Origin: Aldehydirespirator sp965219165 | GTDB lineage: Bacteria; Actinomycetota; Acidimicrobiia; Acidimicrobiales; Aldehydirespiratoraceae | Direction of reading: 5' to 3' | DNA length: 64,000 bases | Assembly: GCA_965219165.1 (NCBI GenBank) | Contig: CBDCMW010000002.1 | Span: 2,852,001-2,916,000, forward strand | In this document: positions 52,784 to 59,738 of the stretch, piece by piece | How positions within the stretch are numbered: position 1 is the first letter of the stretch | Layout of the letters: each line of letters starts with the position of its first letter | Notes under the pieces: generated by a model | What the model saw: the letters and a program-made list of their open reading frames with translations, nothing else | Database searches by the model: none | Told to the model about the DNA's origin: nothing | Made by a program: the position numbers and the translations under genes

Positions 52784-54287
52784 GGACCAGGCCCCCCGTG
52801 CCATCGAGCCGCATCCTCAGCGACAGCGCCGCGAGCACGTCGACAGCACGCAGTTCGTGGCCCCCGTCGTCGAGGTCTCGGATCGTGCGAGCCACGGTGC
52901 GGACCCGGCGCAGGCCTCTGGCGCTGAGACGGCCCTCGACCAACGCTGCCCTCAGCACCTCCGTGGCCGCGCCGTCCAGCGGGGCGTGCCGCTCCAGACC
53001 TGCGCCCGCCAGCTCCCCGTTGCTGCTCACCCCTCGCTCGCGGGCTCGCCCGCGCACCGCCGCCACCCTCTCAGCCACGTCGGCGCTCGGGGCGCTCGGC
53101 CCGGTGTCGAGCAGGTCGGCGGGGTCGGGGCGGTCCACGCGGACCACGAGATCGAGCCGGTCCACAAAGGGCCCGGACAAGCGGCGCTGGTAGCGGGCCA
53201 GCGCTCCGGGAGCGCAGCGGCAACCGACCGTGCCCCCTGCGCCGCACGGGCACGGATTCATGGCAGCGACCAGAAGGAAGCGGGCCGGATGCTCGACCAT
53301 CCCATGCGAGCGGGCCACTCGGATCATGCCCTCCTCCAACGGCTGGCGCAGGGCGTCGAGCACCGACGGCGCGAACTCTCCGAGCTCGTCGAGGAACAGG
53401 ACGCCCCCGGTGGCCGCGCTCACCTCTCCGGGCCTGGCCCTGGCGCTGCCCCCTCCCACCAGGGCAGCCATCGACGACGAGTGGTGGGGCGCCCTGAACG
53501 GCGGGCGGGTGACCAGGCCGTCGGGCAGCGCCAGACCGGCCGCCGAATGGACCCGGGTGACCTCCAGGGCCTCCTCTGTCGACAGGTCGGGCAGCACCCC
53601 CACAAGGCGGCGGGCCAGCATGGTCTTGCCCGCGCCGGGAGGTCCGACCAGCAGCAGGTGATGCCCGCCGGCCGCGGCCACCTCCAGCGCCCATCGGGCC
53701 AGCGGCTGACCCGCGATGTCGGAGAGGTCGGGCTCGGGCTCGGCGGGGGCGGCGCGCCGAGCCGAAGGCGGGACAGGCCAGGGCGCGGTGCCCGCCAATG
53801 CATCGAATGTCTCTCTGAGGGTGCCGACCGGCCGGACCCGATCAGGAGCCACCAGCTCGGCCACAGCGCTGTCTCGGGCCGCCACCACGATCGACGAGTT
53901 GTCCATGGCGTCGACCAGAGGCAGCGCCCCCGGAACCGGTCGCACCGAACCGTCGAGCCCGAGCTGCCCGAGCGCGCCGACATCCGCGATCGACGCCGCG
54001 GTGAGCTGCTCGTCGGCGACGAGCACACCGACGGCCACGGCCAGGTCGAGACCGGCACCCGACTTCGGCATGTCGCTGGGCGCCAGGTTGACGGTGATGC
54101 GCTTCATCGGCCAAGTGAGCTTGCTGGACACGATGGCGGCCCGGACCCGGTCGCGGGCCTCCCGGCACGAGGCGTCGGGCAAGCCGACGATGCTGAAGCC
54201 GGGCAGCCCGTCGGCGACATGGACCTCTACTGAGACGGGGTGGCCCCACACGCCGACAAGGGTGGCGGAGCGGACGGTAGCGAGCAT
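52776..54287 (-). CDS. comM: YifB/ComM-family Mg-chelatase-like ATPase
   Basis: The 503-residue protein has an N-terminal Lon-protease-like domain without an obvious active site (MLATVRSATLVGVWGHPVSV, LPGFSIVGLPDASCREAR), an AAA+ domain with Walker A GPPGAGKT and Walker B GGVLFLDELGEF, a zinc-like cysteine set (NPCPCGAGG, GCRC) and a C-terminal Mg-chelatase domain. ComM is a hexameric helicase that promotes branch migration in transformation. The ATG at 54287 gives the usual start; one 13 codons upstream is also in frame. The 80 bp before it is unusually AT-rich for this genome. Confidence 0.92.
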   Translation of the reverse strand: MLATVRSATLVGVWGHPVSVEVHVADGLPGFSIVGLPDASCREARDRVRAAIVSSKLTWPMKRITVNLAPSDMPKSGAGLDLAVAVGVLVADEQLTAASIADVGALGQLGLDGSVRPVPGALPLVDAMDNSSIVVAARDSAVAELVAPDRVRPVGTLRETFDALAGTAPWPVPPSARRAAPAEPEPDLSDIAGQPLARWALEVAAAGGHHLLLVGPPGAGKTMLARRLVGVLPDLSTEEALEVTRVHSAAGLALPDGLVTRPPFRAPHHSSSMAALVGGGSARARPGEVSAATGGVLFLDELGEFAPSVLDALRQPLEEGMIRVARSHGMVEHPARFLLVAAMNPCPCGAGGTVGCRCAPGALARYQRRLSGPFVDRLDLVVRVDRPDPADLLDTGPSAPSADVAERVAAVRGRARERGVSSNGELAGAGLERHAPLDGAATEVLRAALVEGRLSARGLRRVRTVARTIRDLDDGGHELRAVDVLAALSLRMRLDGTGGLVHG

Positions 54288-54370
54288 ATCGGCCTCCGTG
54301 GTCTGAGGATTGGAGGCCGTCGTCAACTCGGCCGGCGGCTAACCGTGCGTCACACGCAATCGATAAATAA

Positions 54371-54736
54371 CTATAGTACCTCTCGTGTATATCTGACTAC
54401 AGCGGCAATCTGTGCGGCGTCTAGTGCCTCCGCGAACGCGGGCATGGCCCGCACGCCGTCGGCGACGATCTCGACCTGGTCGTCGATGTGGGGGTAGACC
54501 TTGATCATCCGCCCGTCCGAGAGCTTCGTGCCCCGTCCCCCGCCTCCGTCGTTTCCGTGGCAGTTGGCACATCGGTCGATGTAGACGTTTCGTCCCGCCA
54601 CCAGCTCCTGGTCAGGGAATCCGTCCGCGCCCACGGGCACCTCCGGCACGTCATCGGCCGCGCAGGCACCGGCTGCGGCGATCGCGACGATCAGAGCCGC
54701 CAGCAGCGGGCGGTGCGGGAGTCGGCGGCGGAGCAT
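54371..54736 (-). CDS. Small exported cytochrome c
   Basis: The 121-residue protein has a signal segment (LLAALIVAIAAAGAC, possibly a weak lipobox), one heme site CANCH (about residues 56-60), and a distal methionine in VRAMPAF near the C-terminal helix (IAAVVRYTREVL). It is a single-heme class I cytochrome of the cytochrome c-551/cbb3-like type and would pass electrons outside the membrane. The gene lies upstream of comM, convergent with nothing, and its start codon lies in a 35-bp tandem repeat. Confidence 0.85.
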   Translation of the reverse strand: MLRRRLPHRPLLAALIVAIAAAGACAADDVPEVPVGADGFPDQELVAGRNVYIDRCANCHGNDGGGGRGTKLSDGRMIKVYPHIDDQVEIVADGVRAMPAFAEALDAAQIAAVVRYTREVL

Positions 54737-54785
54737 GGCACTGTGTGGTGCGGGAGTCGGCGGCGGAGCATGGCACTGTGGGGTG
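54712..54785. repeat. 35-bp tandem repeat over the cytochrome c start codon
   Basis: A 35-bp unit beginning GGTGCGGGAGTCGGCGGCGG is present at 54712 and 54747, with the first bases of a third copy at 54782. Each full copy contains CAT, that is a minus-strand ATG. Because 35 is not a multiple of three, the upstream duplicate ATG (54771) reads a different frame. Confidence 0.9.
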
Positions 54786-54817
54786 CGGGCGGACCGCCGC
54801 CCCACGATACTGGCCCT

Positions 54818-54928
54818 ATGGGATTCGACCCCACCCGTCCCCACCGCCGCCGGCGGTCAGACCTCGTCTTTGTGGGCGCGGGACTGCTCGTGGCCATCGC
54901 CTTGGTGGTCTGGGCCCTGCTGGGCTGA
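54818..54928 (+). CDS. Very small single-helix membrane protein
   Basis: The 36-residue product is an arginine-rich start (TRPHRRRRSD) followed by one membrane helix (VFVGAGLLVAIALVVWALL). No ribosome site stands out. It is four bases upstream of the next rightward gene, and short single-helix genes of this kind are common in actinobacteria. Could also be non-coding. Confidence 0.45.
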   Translation: MGFDPTRPHRRRRSDLVFVGAGLLVAIALVVWALLG

Positions 54929-54932
54929 AGCC

Positions 54933-55154
54933 GTGGACGACCCCGAGCGCCTCGGTGACGTGGACGTCCGCTTCATTCAGTCCTACCGGGCAACCAAGGA
55001 CTACATCTGCCCCGCCTGCAACCGGACGATCCCGGCCTCCACCGGCCACTTTGTCGTGGTGCCCGTCGAGGCGCCGGACCTGCGGCGACACTGGCACCGG
55101 GGATGCTGGGACCGACGACTCCCAGGCTCTGGTCGCGCTTTCCCGCGCATATGA
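54933..55154 (+). CDS. Small CxxC...HWHxxC putative zinc protein
   Basis: The 73-residue product starts at GTG. Its centre YICPACNRTIPASTGHFVV and the late RHWHRGCW give a likely four-ligand zinc site (Cys, Cys, His or His, Cys). It matches a family of short actinobacterial proteins, sometimes misnamed ATP/GTP-binding protein, with the same CPxC...RHWHxxCW pattern. Function unknown. The stop codon lies in the loop of the following terminator hairpin. Confidence 0.7.
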   Translation: MDDPERLGDVDVRFIQSYRATKDYICPACNRTIPASTGHFVVVPVEAPDLRRHWHRGCWDRRLPGSGRAFPRI

Positions 55155-55168
55155 CGGGAAAGCGCGAC
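55132..55168. terminator. Bidirectional terminator hairpin with 14-bp perfect stem
   Basis: GTCGCGCTTTCCCG (55132-55145) and CGGGAAAGCGCGAC (55155-55168) are perfect reverse complements around a 9-base loop. The hairpin lies between two convergent genes, and its loop contains the TGA of the rightward one. A short run of A/T follows on neither side, so termination would rely on the stem. Confidence 0.75.
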
Positions 55169-55190
55169 GAAAGCCGCTGACGGCGACCGC

Positions 55191-55649
55191 CTAGAAGGCG
55201 CCTTCGATCACATCGACCTCGACGCCGGTGACCGCGGCCACATCGAAGCGAACTCGGCCCCGGCGGCCGTTGGCTTCCAGCCATTGAGCGGCCAGCGACC
55301 GAATGCGGCGCTGCTTGCGCCAGTCCACCGCCTCCGCGGCTGCGCCGAAGCGGTTCGAGCGGCGGGACTTCACCTCGCAGAACACGATCTCGCCATCGCG
55401 GCACAAGACCAGGTCCAGCTCGCCCGACCGCACCCGCCAGTTCTGGTCCAGGATCTCGTAGCCGGCTTCGACGTACCAGCGAGCAACCCTGCGCTCGCCC
55501 CAAGCGCCGCGGGCCTGCTTTGAACGGTCCGGGGATCTGCCGGTCCGCTCCGATGCGCCGGCCCGCCGGTCAGCGATAGCGCTTTTCCTTGACCTTGGCC
55601 GCCTTGCCGACGCGGTCGCGCAGGTAGTACAGCTTCGCTCGGCGCACAT
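55191..55649 (-). CDS. yraN: YraN/UPF0102-family nuclease-fold protein
   Basis: The conserved part (GAWGERRVARWYVEAGYEILDQNWR, GELDLVLCRDGEIVFCEVKSRR) is the PD-(D/E)xK-like fold of YraN, with the D and E-x-K residues in place. The only in-frame ATG lies at 55649, inside rplS, giving 152 residues and an 80-base overlap; no ATG, GTG or TTG occurs between the rplS stop and the conserved part. The first 45 residues are therefore unusual, and a rare start codon is an alternative. It follows rplS as in many bacteria. Confidence 0.85.
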   Translation of the reverse strand: MCAERSCTTCATASARRPRSRKSAIADRRAGASERTGRSPDRSKQARGAWGERRVARWYVEAGYEILDQNWRVRSGELDLVLCRDGEIVFCEVKSRRSNRFGAAAEAVDWRKQRRIRSLAAQWLEANGRRGRVRFDVAAVTGVEVDVIEGAF

Positions 55650-55917
55650 CGCCCTGCGTGACGCGCTCGATGTGATCGATCAACGGGGTGTGCACGGGGA
55701 ACGTCCGCTCCACGCCCACACCGAAGCTCAACTTGCGCACGGTGAAGGTCTCACGCACGCCGCTGCCCTGGCGCCGGATCACCACGCCCTCGAACACCTG
55801 GGTTCGGGCCCGGTTGCCCTCAACGACCCGCACGTGCACGCGGACAGTGTCGCCCGGCTGGAACTCGGGAATGTCGTCGCGAAGGCTCTGCGCGTCGATG
55901 AGATCGGTGGGGTTCAT
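55570..55917 (-). CDS. rplS: Ribosomal protein L19
   Basis: The 115-residue protein shows the L19 core: FQPGDTVRVHVRVVEGNR, TQVFEGVVIRRQGSG, ETFTVRKLSFGVGVERTFP, and the tail RRAKLYYLRDRVGKAAKVKEK. It sits at the 30S-50S contact. It closes the classic rpsP-khpA-rimM-trmD-rplS operon but is separated from trmD by 224 bp that hold a tandem repeat. Confidence 0.96.
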   Translation of the reverse strand: MNPTDLIDAQSLRDDIPEFQPGDTVRVHVRVVEGNRARTQVFEGVVIRRQGSGVRETFTVRKLSFGVGVERTFPVHTPLIDHIERVTQGDVRRAKLYYLRDRVGKAAKVKEKRYR

Positions 55918-55969
55918 GGTTGCCTCCGCTCACCTCGGCCGCTGCGACCAGGCCGGGCGAGTCTACGAG

Positions 55970-56128
55970 CCTCCATGGGCATCCCCGCCTCCACCGGCAT
56001 CGAAGCCTCCATGGGCATCCCCGCCTCCACCGGCATCGAAGCCTCCATGGGCATCCCCGCCTCCACCGGCATCGAAGCCTCCATGGGCATCCCCGCCTCC
56101 ACCGGCATCGAAGCCTCCATGGGCATCG
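55970..56128. repeat. 36-bp tandem repeat, 4.4 copies, between trmD and rplS
   Basis: Units of 36 bp beginning CCTCCATGGGCATCCCCG start at 55970, 56006, 56042, 56078 and (partial) 56114. The copies are identical to each other as far as I can see. There are no spacers, so it is not CRISPR. Open frames pass through it on both strands, but no conserved protein is coded there. It lies in the transcribed gap between trmD and rplS. Confidence 0.92.
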
Positions 56129-56141
56129 ACACCGAGCGAGC

Positions 56142-56897
56142 CTATGAGGACTGGCCCTCGCCTGTGTCTGGGTCGAGGCCGTGAGCTGTGAGCAGCTCTC
56201 GCTCAGTGTCGCTGAGGCCGCCGCGGGCCTCGATCAAGTCAGGGCGGCGCTGGATCGTGCGAGCCAGCGACTGCGCCCGGCGCCAGCGAGCCACCCGCCC
56301 ATGGTCGCCCGACAGCAGCACATCGGGCACGGACCATCCCCGAAAATCAGCCGGGCGGGTGTACTGCGGATACTCCAGCAGTCCATCACGGAAGGATTCC
56401 TCGATCGTGGAGGCCTCGTTGGCAAGCACTCCGGGCACGCACCGCCCGACGGCCTCCAACACCATCAGAGCGGCCGTCTCGCCGCCGGCCAGGACCACAT
56501 CGCCCACCGAGAGCTCTCCGTCCACCAAGTGCTCGCAGACCCGCTCATCGACGCCCTCGTAGCGTCCGCAGAGCATGGAGAAACCGGTCCCGGAGGCCAG
56601 TTCAGTTGCCATGGCCTGATCGAAACGACGGCCCGCGGGCGAGAGGTAGAACAGCGGCCGGGGCGGCTCGACCTCTTCCACCGCGCCGAACAGCGGTTGG
56701 GGCATCATCACCATTCCCGCTCCCCCGCCGAAGGGGGCGTCATCCACGCTTCGATGGCGGTCCGCAGCGGCCGTCCTGAGATCGTGGACTCTCACGTCGA
56801 GCGCGCCTGCGGCGCGGCTGCGCCCGATGACCGAGGCCGAGGCCATGGTCTCCACCAAGTCGGGGAAGATCGTGAAGATGTCGATGCGGAAGCTCAT
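56142..56897 (-). CDS. trmD: tRNA (guanine-N1-)-methyltransferase
   Basis: The 251-residue SPOUT enzyme makes m1G37 in tRNAs with a G at 36. The trefoil-knot segments are present: DDAPFGGGAGMVM, CGRYEGVDERV, and SVGDVVLAGGETAALMVLEA, followed by the C-terminal domain with PQYTRPADFRG and LLSGDHGRVARWRR. The ATG at 56897 starts MSFRIDIFTIFPD, the family start. It lies 43 bases after rimM. Confidence 0.95.
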   Translation of the reverse strand: MSFRIDIFTIFPDLVETMASASVIGRSRAAGALDVRVHDLRTAAADRHRSVDDAPFGGGAGMVMMPQPLFGAVEEVEPPRPLFYLSPAGRRFDQAMATELASGTGFSMLCGRYEGVDERVCEHLVDGELSVGDVVLAGGETAALMVLEAVGRCVPGVLANEASTIEESFRDGLLEYPQYTRPADFRGWSVPDVLLSGDHGRVARWRRAQSLARTIQRRPDLIEARGGLSDTERELLTAHGLDPDTGEGQSS

Positions 56898-56940
56898 CGT
56901 CGCCTCTCGGGCACCTCTGCCCACGCGGACGGCTGAAGGC

Positions 56941-57513
56941 TCATCGCGCGACGTCGAAGAGCCCGTCGGGAACGTCCACCTCGATGCGCTGGCGCGGCAC
57001 GCAGGCAACGACGAATCGCACCGGTACGAGGGCTCCGTCGGCCAGCTCGAGGAGATCTCCGGCCGGGTTGGCCACCACCTTGGCCACCACGCCTCGGTCC
57101 GTGCCGGACTGGTCGACCACGCTGGTGCCGATCAGCTCGTGGACCCACATCTCATCGGGATCCACAATCGGCTCGGCTCGCAGCACCAAGCCCCGCAGGG
57201 CCTCTGCCTTGCCGCGGTCGTCGATGCCGACGAAGGCGACAAGGTGGCGTTGTTGGTGGGGGCGGGCCGCCACCACCTGCAGCGTCCCCACGTCGGTCTG
57301 CAGCTCCGATCCCGGCGCCAGGCGCTCGAGCCGGTTCGATACCAGCGTCACCGCGACCTCCCCGGCGGTGCCGTGGGGCCGGCCGACGCGGCCTATCTCG
57401 AGCAGGGGCGCGGGCCCGGCCCCAGACGAGTCCGAGGTATCAGCAGCCGAGCGGACAGGTGGGCGGCTGTGCGGTGAAACGTGTTCATTCCCGCTCTTGT
57501 TCGCTTCGCTCAC
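56941..57513 (-). CDS. rimM: Ribosome maturation factor RimM, with an element-coded N-terminus
   Basis: RimM helps assemble the 30S head with S19. The core begins LLEIGRVGRPHGTAGEVAV and ends with the PRC-barrel (VHELIGTSVVDQSG, DLLELADGALVPVRFV). The nearest in-frame start codon before the core is a GTG at 57513 inside element copy F, giving 190 residues with an unusual N-terminal arm (VSEANKSGNEHV and then a Ser/Asp-rich stretch) of about 34 residues. No ATG, GTG or TTG lies between that GTG and the core. The core is normal, so the gene is probably functional. Confidence 0.85.
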   Translation of the reverse strand: MSEANKSGNEHVSPHSRPPVRSAADTSDSSGAGPAPLLEIGRVGRPHGTAGEVAVTLVSNRLERLAPGSELQTDVGTLQVVAARPHQQRHLVAFVGIDDRGKAEALRGLVLRAEPIVDPDEMWVHELIGTSVVDQSGTDRGVVAKVVANPAGDLLELADGALVPVRFVVACVPRQRIEVDVPDGLFDVAR

Positions 57514-57590
57514 GGGCCGCTCGGGCCACGGCCTCGCTCGACGCCTTGCGAGATCTTCATGACGCTGATGTCTACCCGCTCGGCCTCTAG
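57471..57590 (+). repeat. Interspersed element, copy F (khpA-rimM junction)
   Basis: This copy starts GCGGTGAAACG, continues CATTCCCGCTCTTGTTCGC, has the core with one change in the GCTGCGCTC box (here GCTTCGCTC), and ends CCCGCTCGGCCTCTAG. Its last bases contain the complement of the khpA stop codon TAG, and its core contains the rimM start GTG on the minus strand. It is the only copy inside a ribosomal-protein operon in the window. Confidence 0.88.
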
Positions 57591-57841
57591 TCGACGAACT
57601 CGACCTCGATGTCCACATCGTCGCGCGATCCAGCCGCGCGCACGAGGGTGCGGATGGCGTGCGCCACACGGCCTCGCTTGCCTATCACACGACCCATCTC
57701 GCCCTGAGCGACGCGGACGTCGAGGCGCACTGCGTCGGTACCAGCCGAGGTCGCGGTGATCTGCACCGCGTCGGTATCGTCGACGATGCTCGTGACCACA
57801 TAGCGGCACATCGCCTGAGCGGTGGGGGCCAGATCGCTCAT
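57587..57841 (-). CDS. khpA: KH-domain RNA-binding protein KhpA
   Basis: The 84-residue protein is a single KH domain with the GxxG loop in VIGKRGRVAHAIRTLVRAA. KhpA binds RNA, often with KhpB. The start overlaps the rpsP stop (ATGA). Its TAG stop is supplied by the end of element copy F. Confidence 0.93.
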   Translation of the reverse strand: MSDLAPTAQAMCRYVVTSIVDDTDAVQITATSAGTDAVRLDVRVAQGEMGRVIGKRGRVAHAIRTLVRAAGSRDDVDIEVEFVD

Positions 57842-58149
57842 GTGCTCTCTCCCTCGGCGCCGGCGGCTGCGGTCGGGGTCCCGTCCGCGCCTGTGCCGCG
57901 GAAGGTCTCCCAGGCACCGCTGATCTTCAGCAGCTTCTCCACCCTCTCGGTGGGCTGGGCACCGTGGCGCAGCCAGTGCAGCGCTCGCTCGTTGTCGATC
58001 CGGACCACCGAGGGATCCTGGCGGGGCTCGTAGATCCCGATGATCTCAATGAAGCGCCCGTTGCGGGGCGCGCGGCCATCGGCCGCCACCACGCGATAGG
58101 TGGGCTGCTTCTTCTTCCCCATCCGCATGAGGCGCAACTTGACGGCCAA
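57838..58149 (-). CDS. rpsP: Ribosomal protein S16
   Basis: The 103-residue protein has the S16 start VKLRLMRMGKKKQPTYRVV and the GRFIEIIGIYEPR and LHWLRHGAQPTERV segments. The last 15 residues are an Ala/Gly/Thr tail. It heads the rpsP-khpA-rimM-trmD-rplS operon, 38 bases after ffh. Confidence 0.97.
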   Translation of the reverse strand: MAVKLRLMRMGKKKQPTYRVVAADGRAPRNGRFIEIIGIYEPRQDPSVVRIDNERALHWLRHGAQPTERVEKLLKISGAWETFRGTGADGTPTAAAGAEGEST

Positions 58150-58187
58150 TTTGAGTCCTCTGATCTGCTAGTCGACTCGACGAAAGG

Positions 58188-59660
58188 TCAATTGAACCCG
58201 GGCCAGTCACCCTTTTCCAACCCTGGGAGGGCCAGAGGCGTCTTGGAAATCGGCACAGGACCCTTGGGCGTCGTGCGGCCGCCGCCGCTGCGCCGCTTCG
58301 GAGCGGACGACTTTCCCTTGGTTCGTGCCGCCTGATTGGACGGCCGGGTCCTCGACGCGGCGGGTCCCCGCTTGCCGCCGAACCCGCCGAGTCCCCTCAT
58401 CATGGATCGCATCTGCTTGAACTGATCGACCAGCGCCTTGACGTCGGCGGGACGGCTCCCCGAGCCGGCTGCGATGCGCTGGCGGCGGGAGGCGTCGATG
58501 ATGTCGGGATCGGCTCGCTCCGCCGGCGTCATCGAGTGGATCATGCCGGTGATGCGGCCGATGCGGCTCTCGTCGATGTCGGCGCCGCGCAGCTCCCGCG
58601 GCACTCCCGGCATCATGCCGAGAAGGCTGCGCAGGTTGCCCATACCGAGGACCTGCTGCATCGTGGACAGGAAGTCATCGAAGGTGAACGTGCCTTCCAG
58701 CAGCCGGGATGCGGTCTCTTCCGCCTGTTCGGCCTCGAAGGCGGTCTCGGCCTTGTCGATCAGCGTCTCGACATCGCCCATCCCCAGGATGCGGCTGGCG
58801 AGACGGTCGGGATGGAACGGCTCGAAGTCCTCCAGCTTCTCGCCGACCGAAGCAAAGGCGATGGGCCGGCCCACCACCTCCTTCACCGACAGCGCTGCGC
58901 CGCCGCGGGCGTCGCCGTCGAGCTTGGTGAGGATCACCCCGTCGAGCGCCAGCGTCTCGTGGAAGGTCCGAGCCGAGTTCACGGCGTCCTGGCCGACCGT
59001 GGCGTCGACCACGAGGAACGTGTAGTGGGGCCGCACCGCCTTGGAGATGCGTCTCACCTGGTCCATCATCTCGGCGTCGATGGCCAGGCGGCCGGCAGTG
59101 TCGACGATCACTACATCTCGCCCCGTGCGGGCGGCCTCGGACAGCGAGGACGACGCGGCCTTGACTGGGCCGCGTGGATTGCTGAATACCGGCACGCCGG
59201 CTCGTCCGCCCAGCGTGCGAAGCTGCTCGACGGCGGCGGGCCGCTGCAGGTCGGCACCCACGAGCAGCGGGCTGCGCCCCTGACGGAGGAACCACTGGGC
59301 CAACTTGGCCGCGTTGGTGGTCTTGCCTGATCCCTGGAGCCCGGCCAGCAGCACCACCGTGGGCGGCTTCGATGCGTAGGTGATGGCCAGCCGCTCGCCC
59401 CCGAGGCTGGAGGTGAGCTCGGACAGCACGATCTTGACTACTTGCTGGGCTGGGTTGAGGGACCGTGACAGCTCCTCACCGACGGCTCGCTCACGGATAC
59501 GGCCCGTGAGACTGGTGACCACGTCCAGATTGACGTCGGCCTCGAGCAGAGCGACGCGGATCTCCCGCAAGGCCGCGTCGATATCGTCAGCGGAGAGCTT
59601 CCCCCGGCTGCGCAGCTTTGAGAAGACTGCCTCGAAGCGGTCGGTCAGCGTGTCGAACAT
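58188..59660 (-). CDS. ffh: Signal recognition particle protein Ffh (SRP54)
   Basis: The 490-residue GTPase has the N domain, the G domain with G1 GLQGSGKTTNAAKLA, DTAGRLAID, TKLDGDARGG, and the methionine-rich M domain (FLSTMQQVLGMGNLRSLLGMMPG, MIHSMTPAERADPDII, QMRSMMRGL) that binds signal sequences and 4.5S RNA. A basic Gly/Ser/Arg tail of about 60 residues follows. It lies 78 bases downstream of ftsY, its receptor. Confidence 0.97.
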   Translation of the reverse strand: MFDTLTDRFEAVFSKLRSRGKLSADDIDAALREIRVALLEADVNLDVVTSLTGRIRERAVGEELSRSLNPAQQVVKIVLSELTSSLGGERLAITYASKPPTVVLLAGLQGSGKTTNAAKLAQWFLRQGRSPLLVGADLQRPAAVEQLRTLGGRAGVPVFSNPRGPVKAASSSLSEAARTGRDVVIVDTAGRLAIDAEMMDQVRRISKAVRPHYTFLVVDATVGQDAVNSARTFHETLALDGVILTKLDGDARGGAALSVKEVVGRPIAFASVGEKLEDFEPFHPDRLASRILGMGDVETLIDKAETAFEAEQAEETASRLLEGTFTFDDFLSTMQQVLGMGNLRSLLGMMPGVPRELRGADIDESRIGRITGMIHSMTPAERADPDIIDASRRQRIAAGSGSRPADVKALVDQFKQMRSMMRGLGGFGGKRGPAASRTRPSNQAARTKGKSSAPKRRSGGGRTTPKGPVPISKTPLALPGLEKGDWPGFN

Positions 59661-59738
59661 GACCGGGCCACACTACCGACGGGGTGCGTTGACATGCGCT
59701 CATTCGGTCGGGGTAGGAGTACCCCAGGATGCGCCGGC

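Noticed and set aside
54340..54410. An AT-rich patch before comM as an attachment site or dif site
   Set aside because: It has no dif-like paired arms; it is better explained as the comM promoter region plus the end of the cytochrome c gene, although I could not fix the promoter hexamers.
55970..56128. CRISPR array
   Set aside because: The 36-bp units are directly adjacent with no variable spacers, and no cas genes are present. The same holds for the 72-bp units at 6877-7080.
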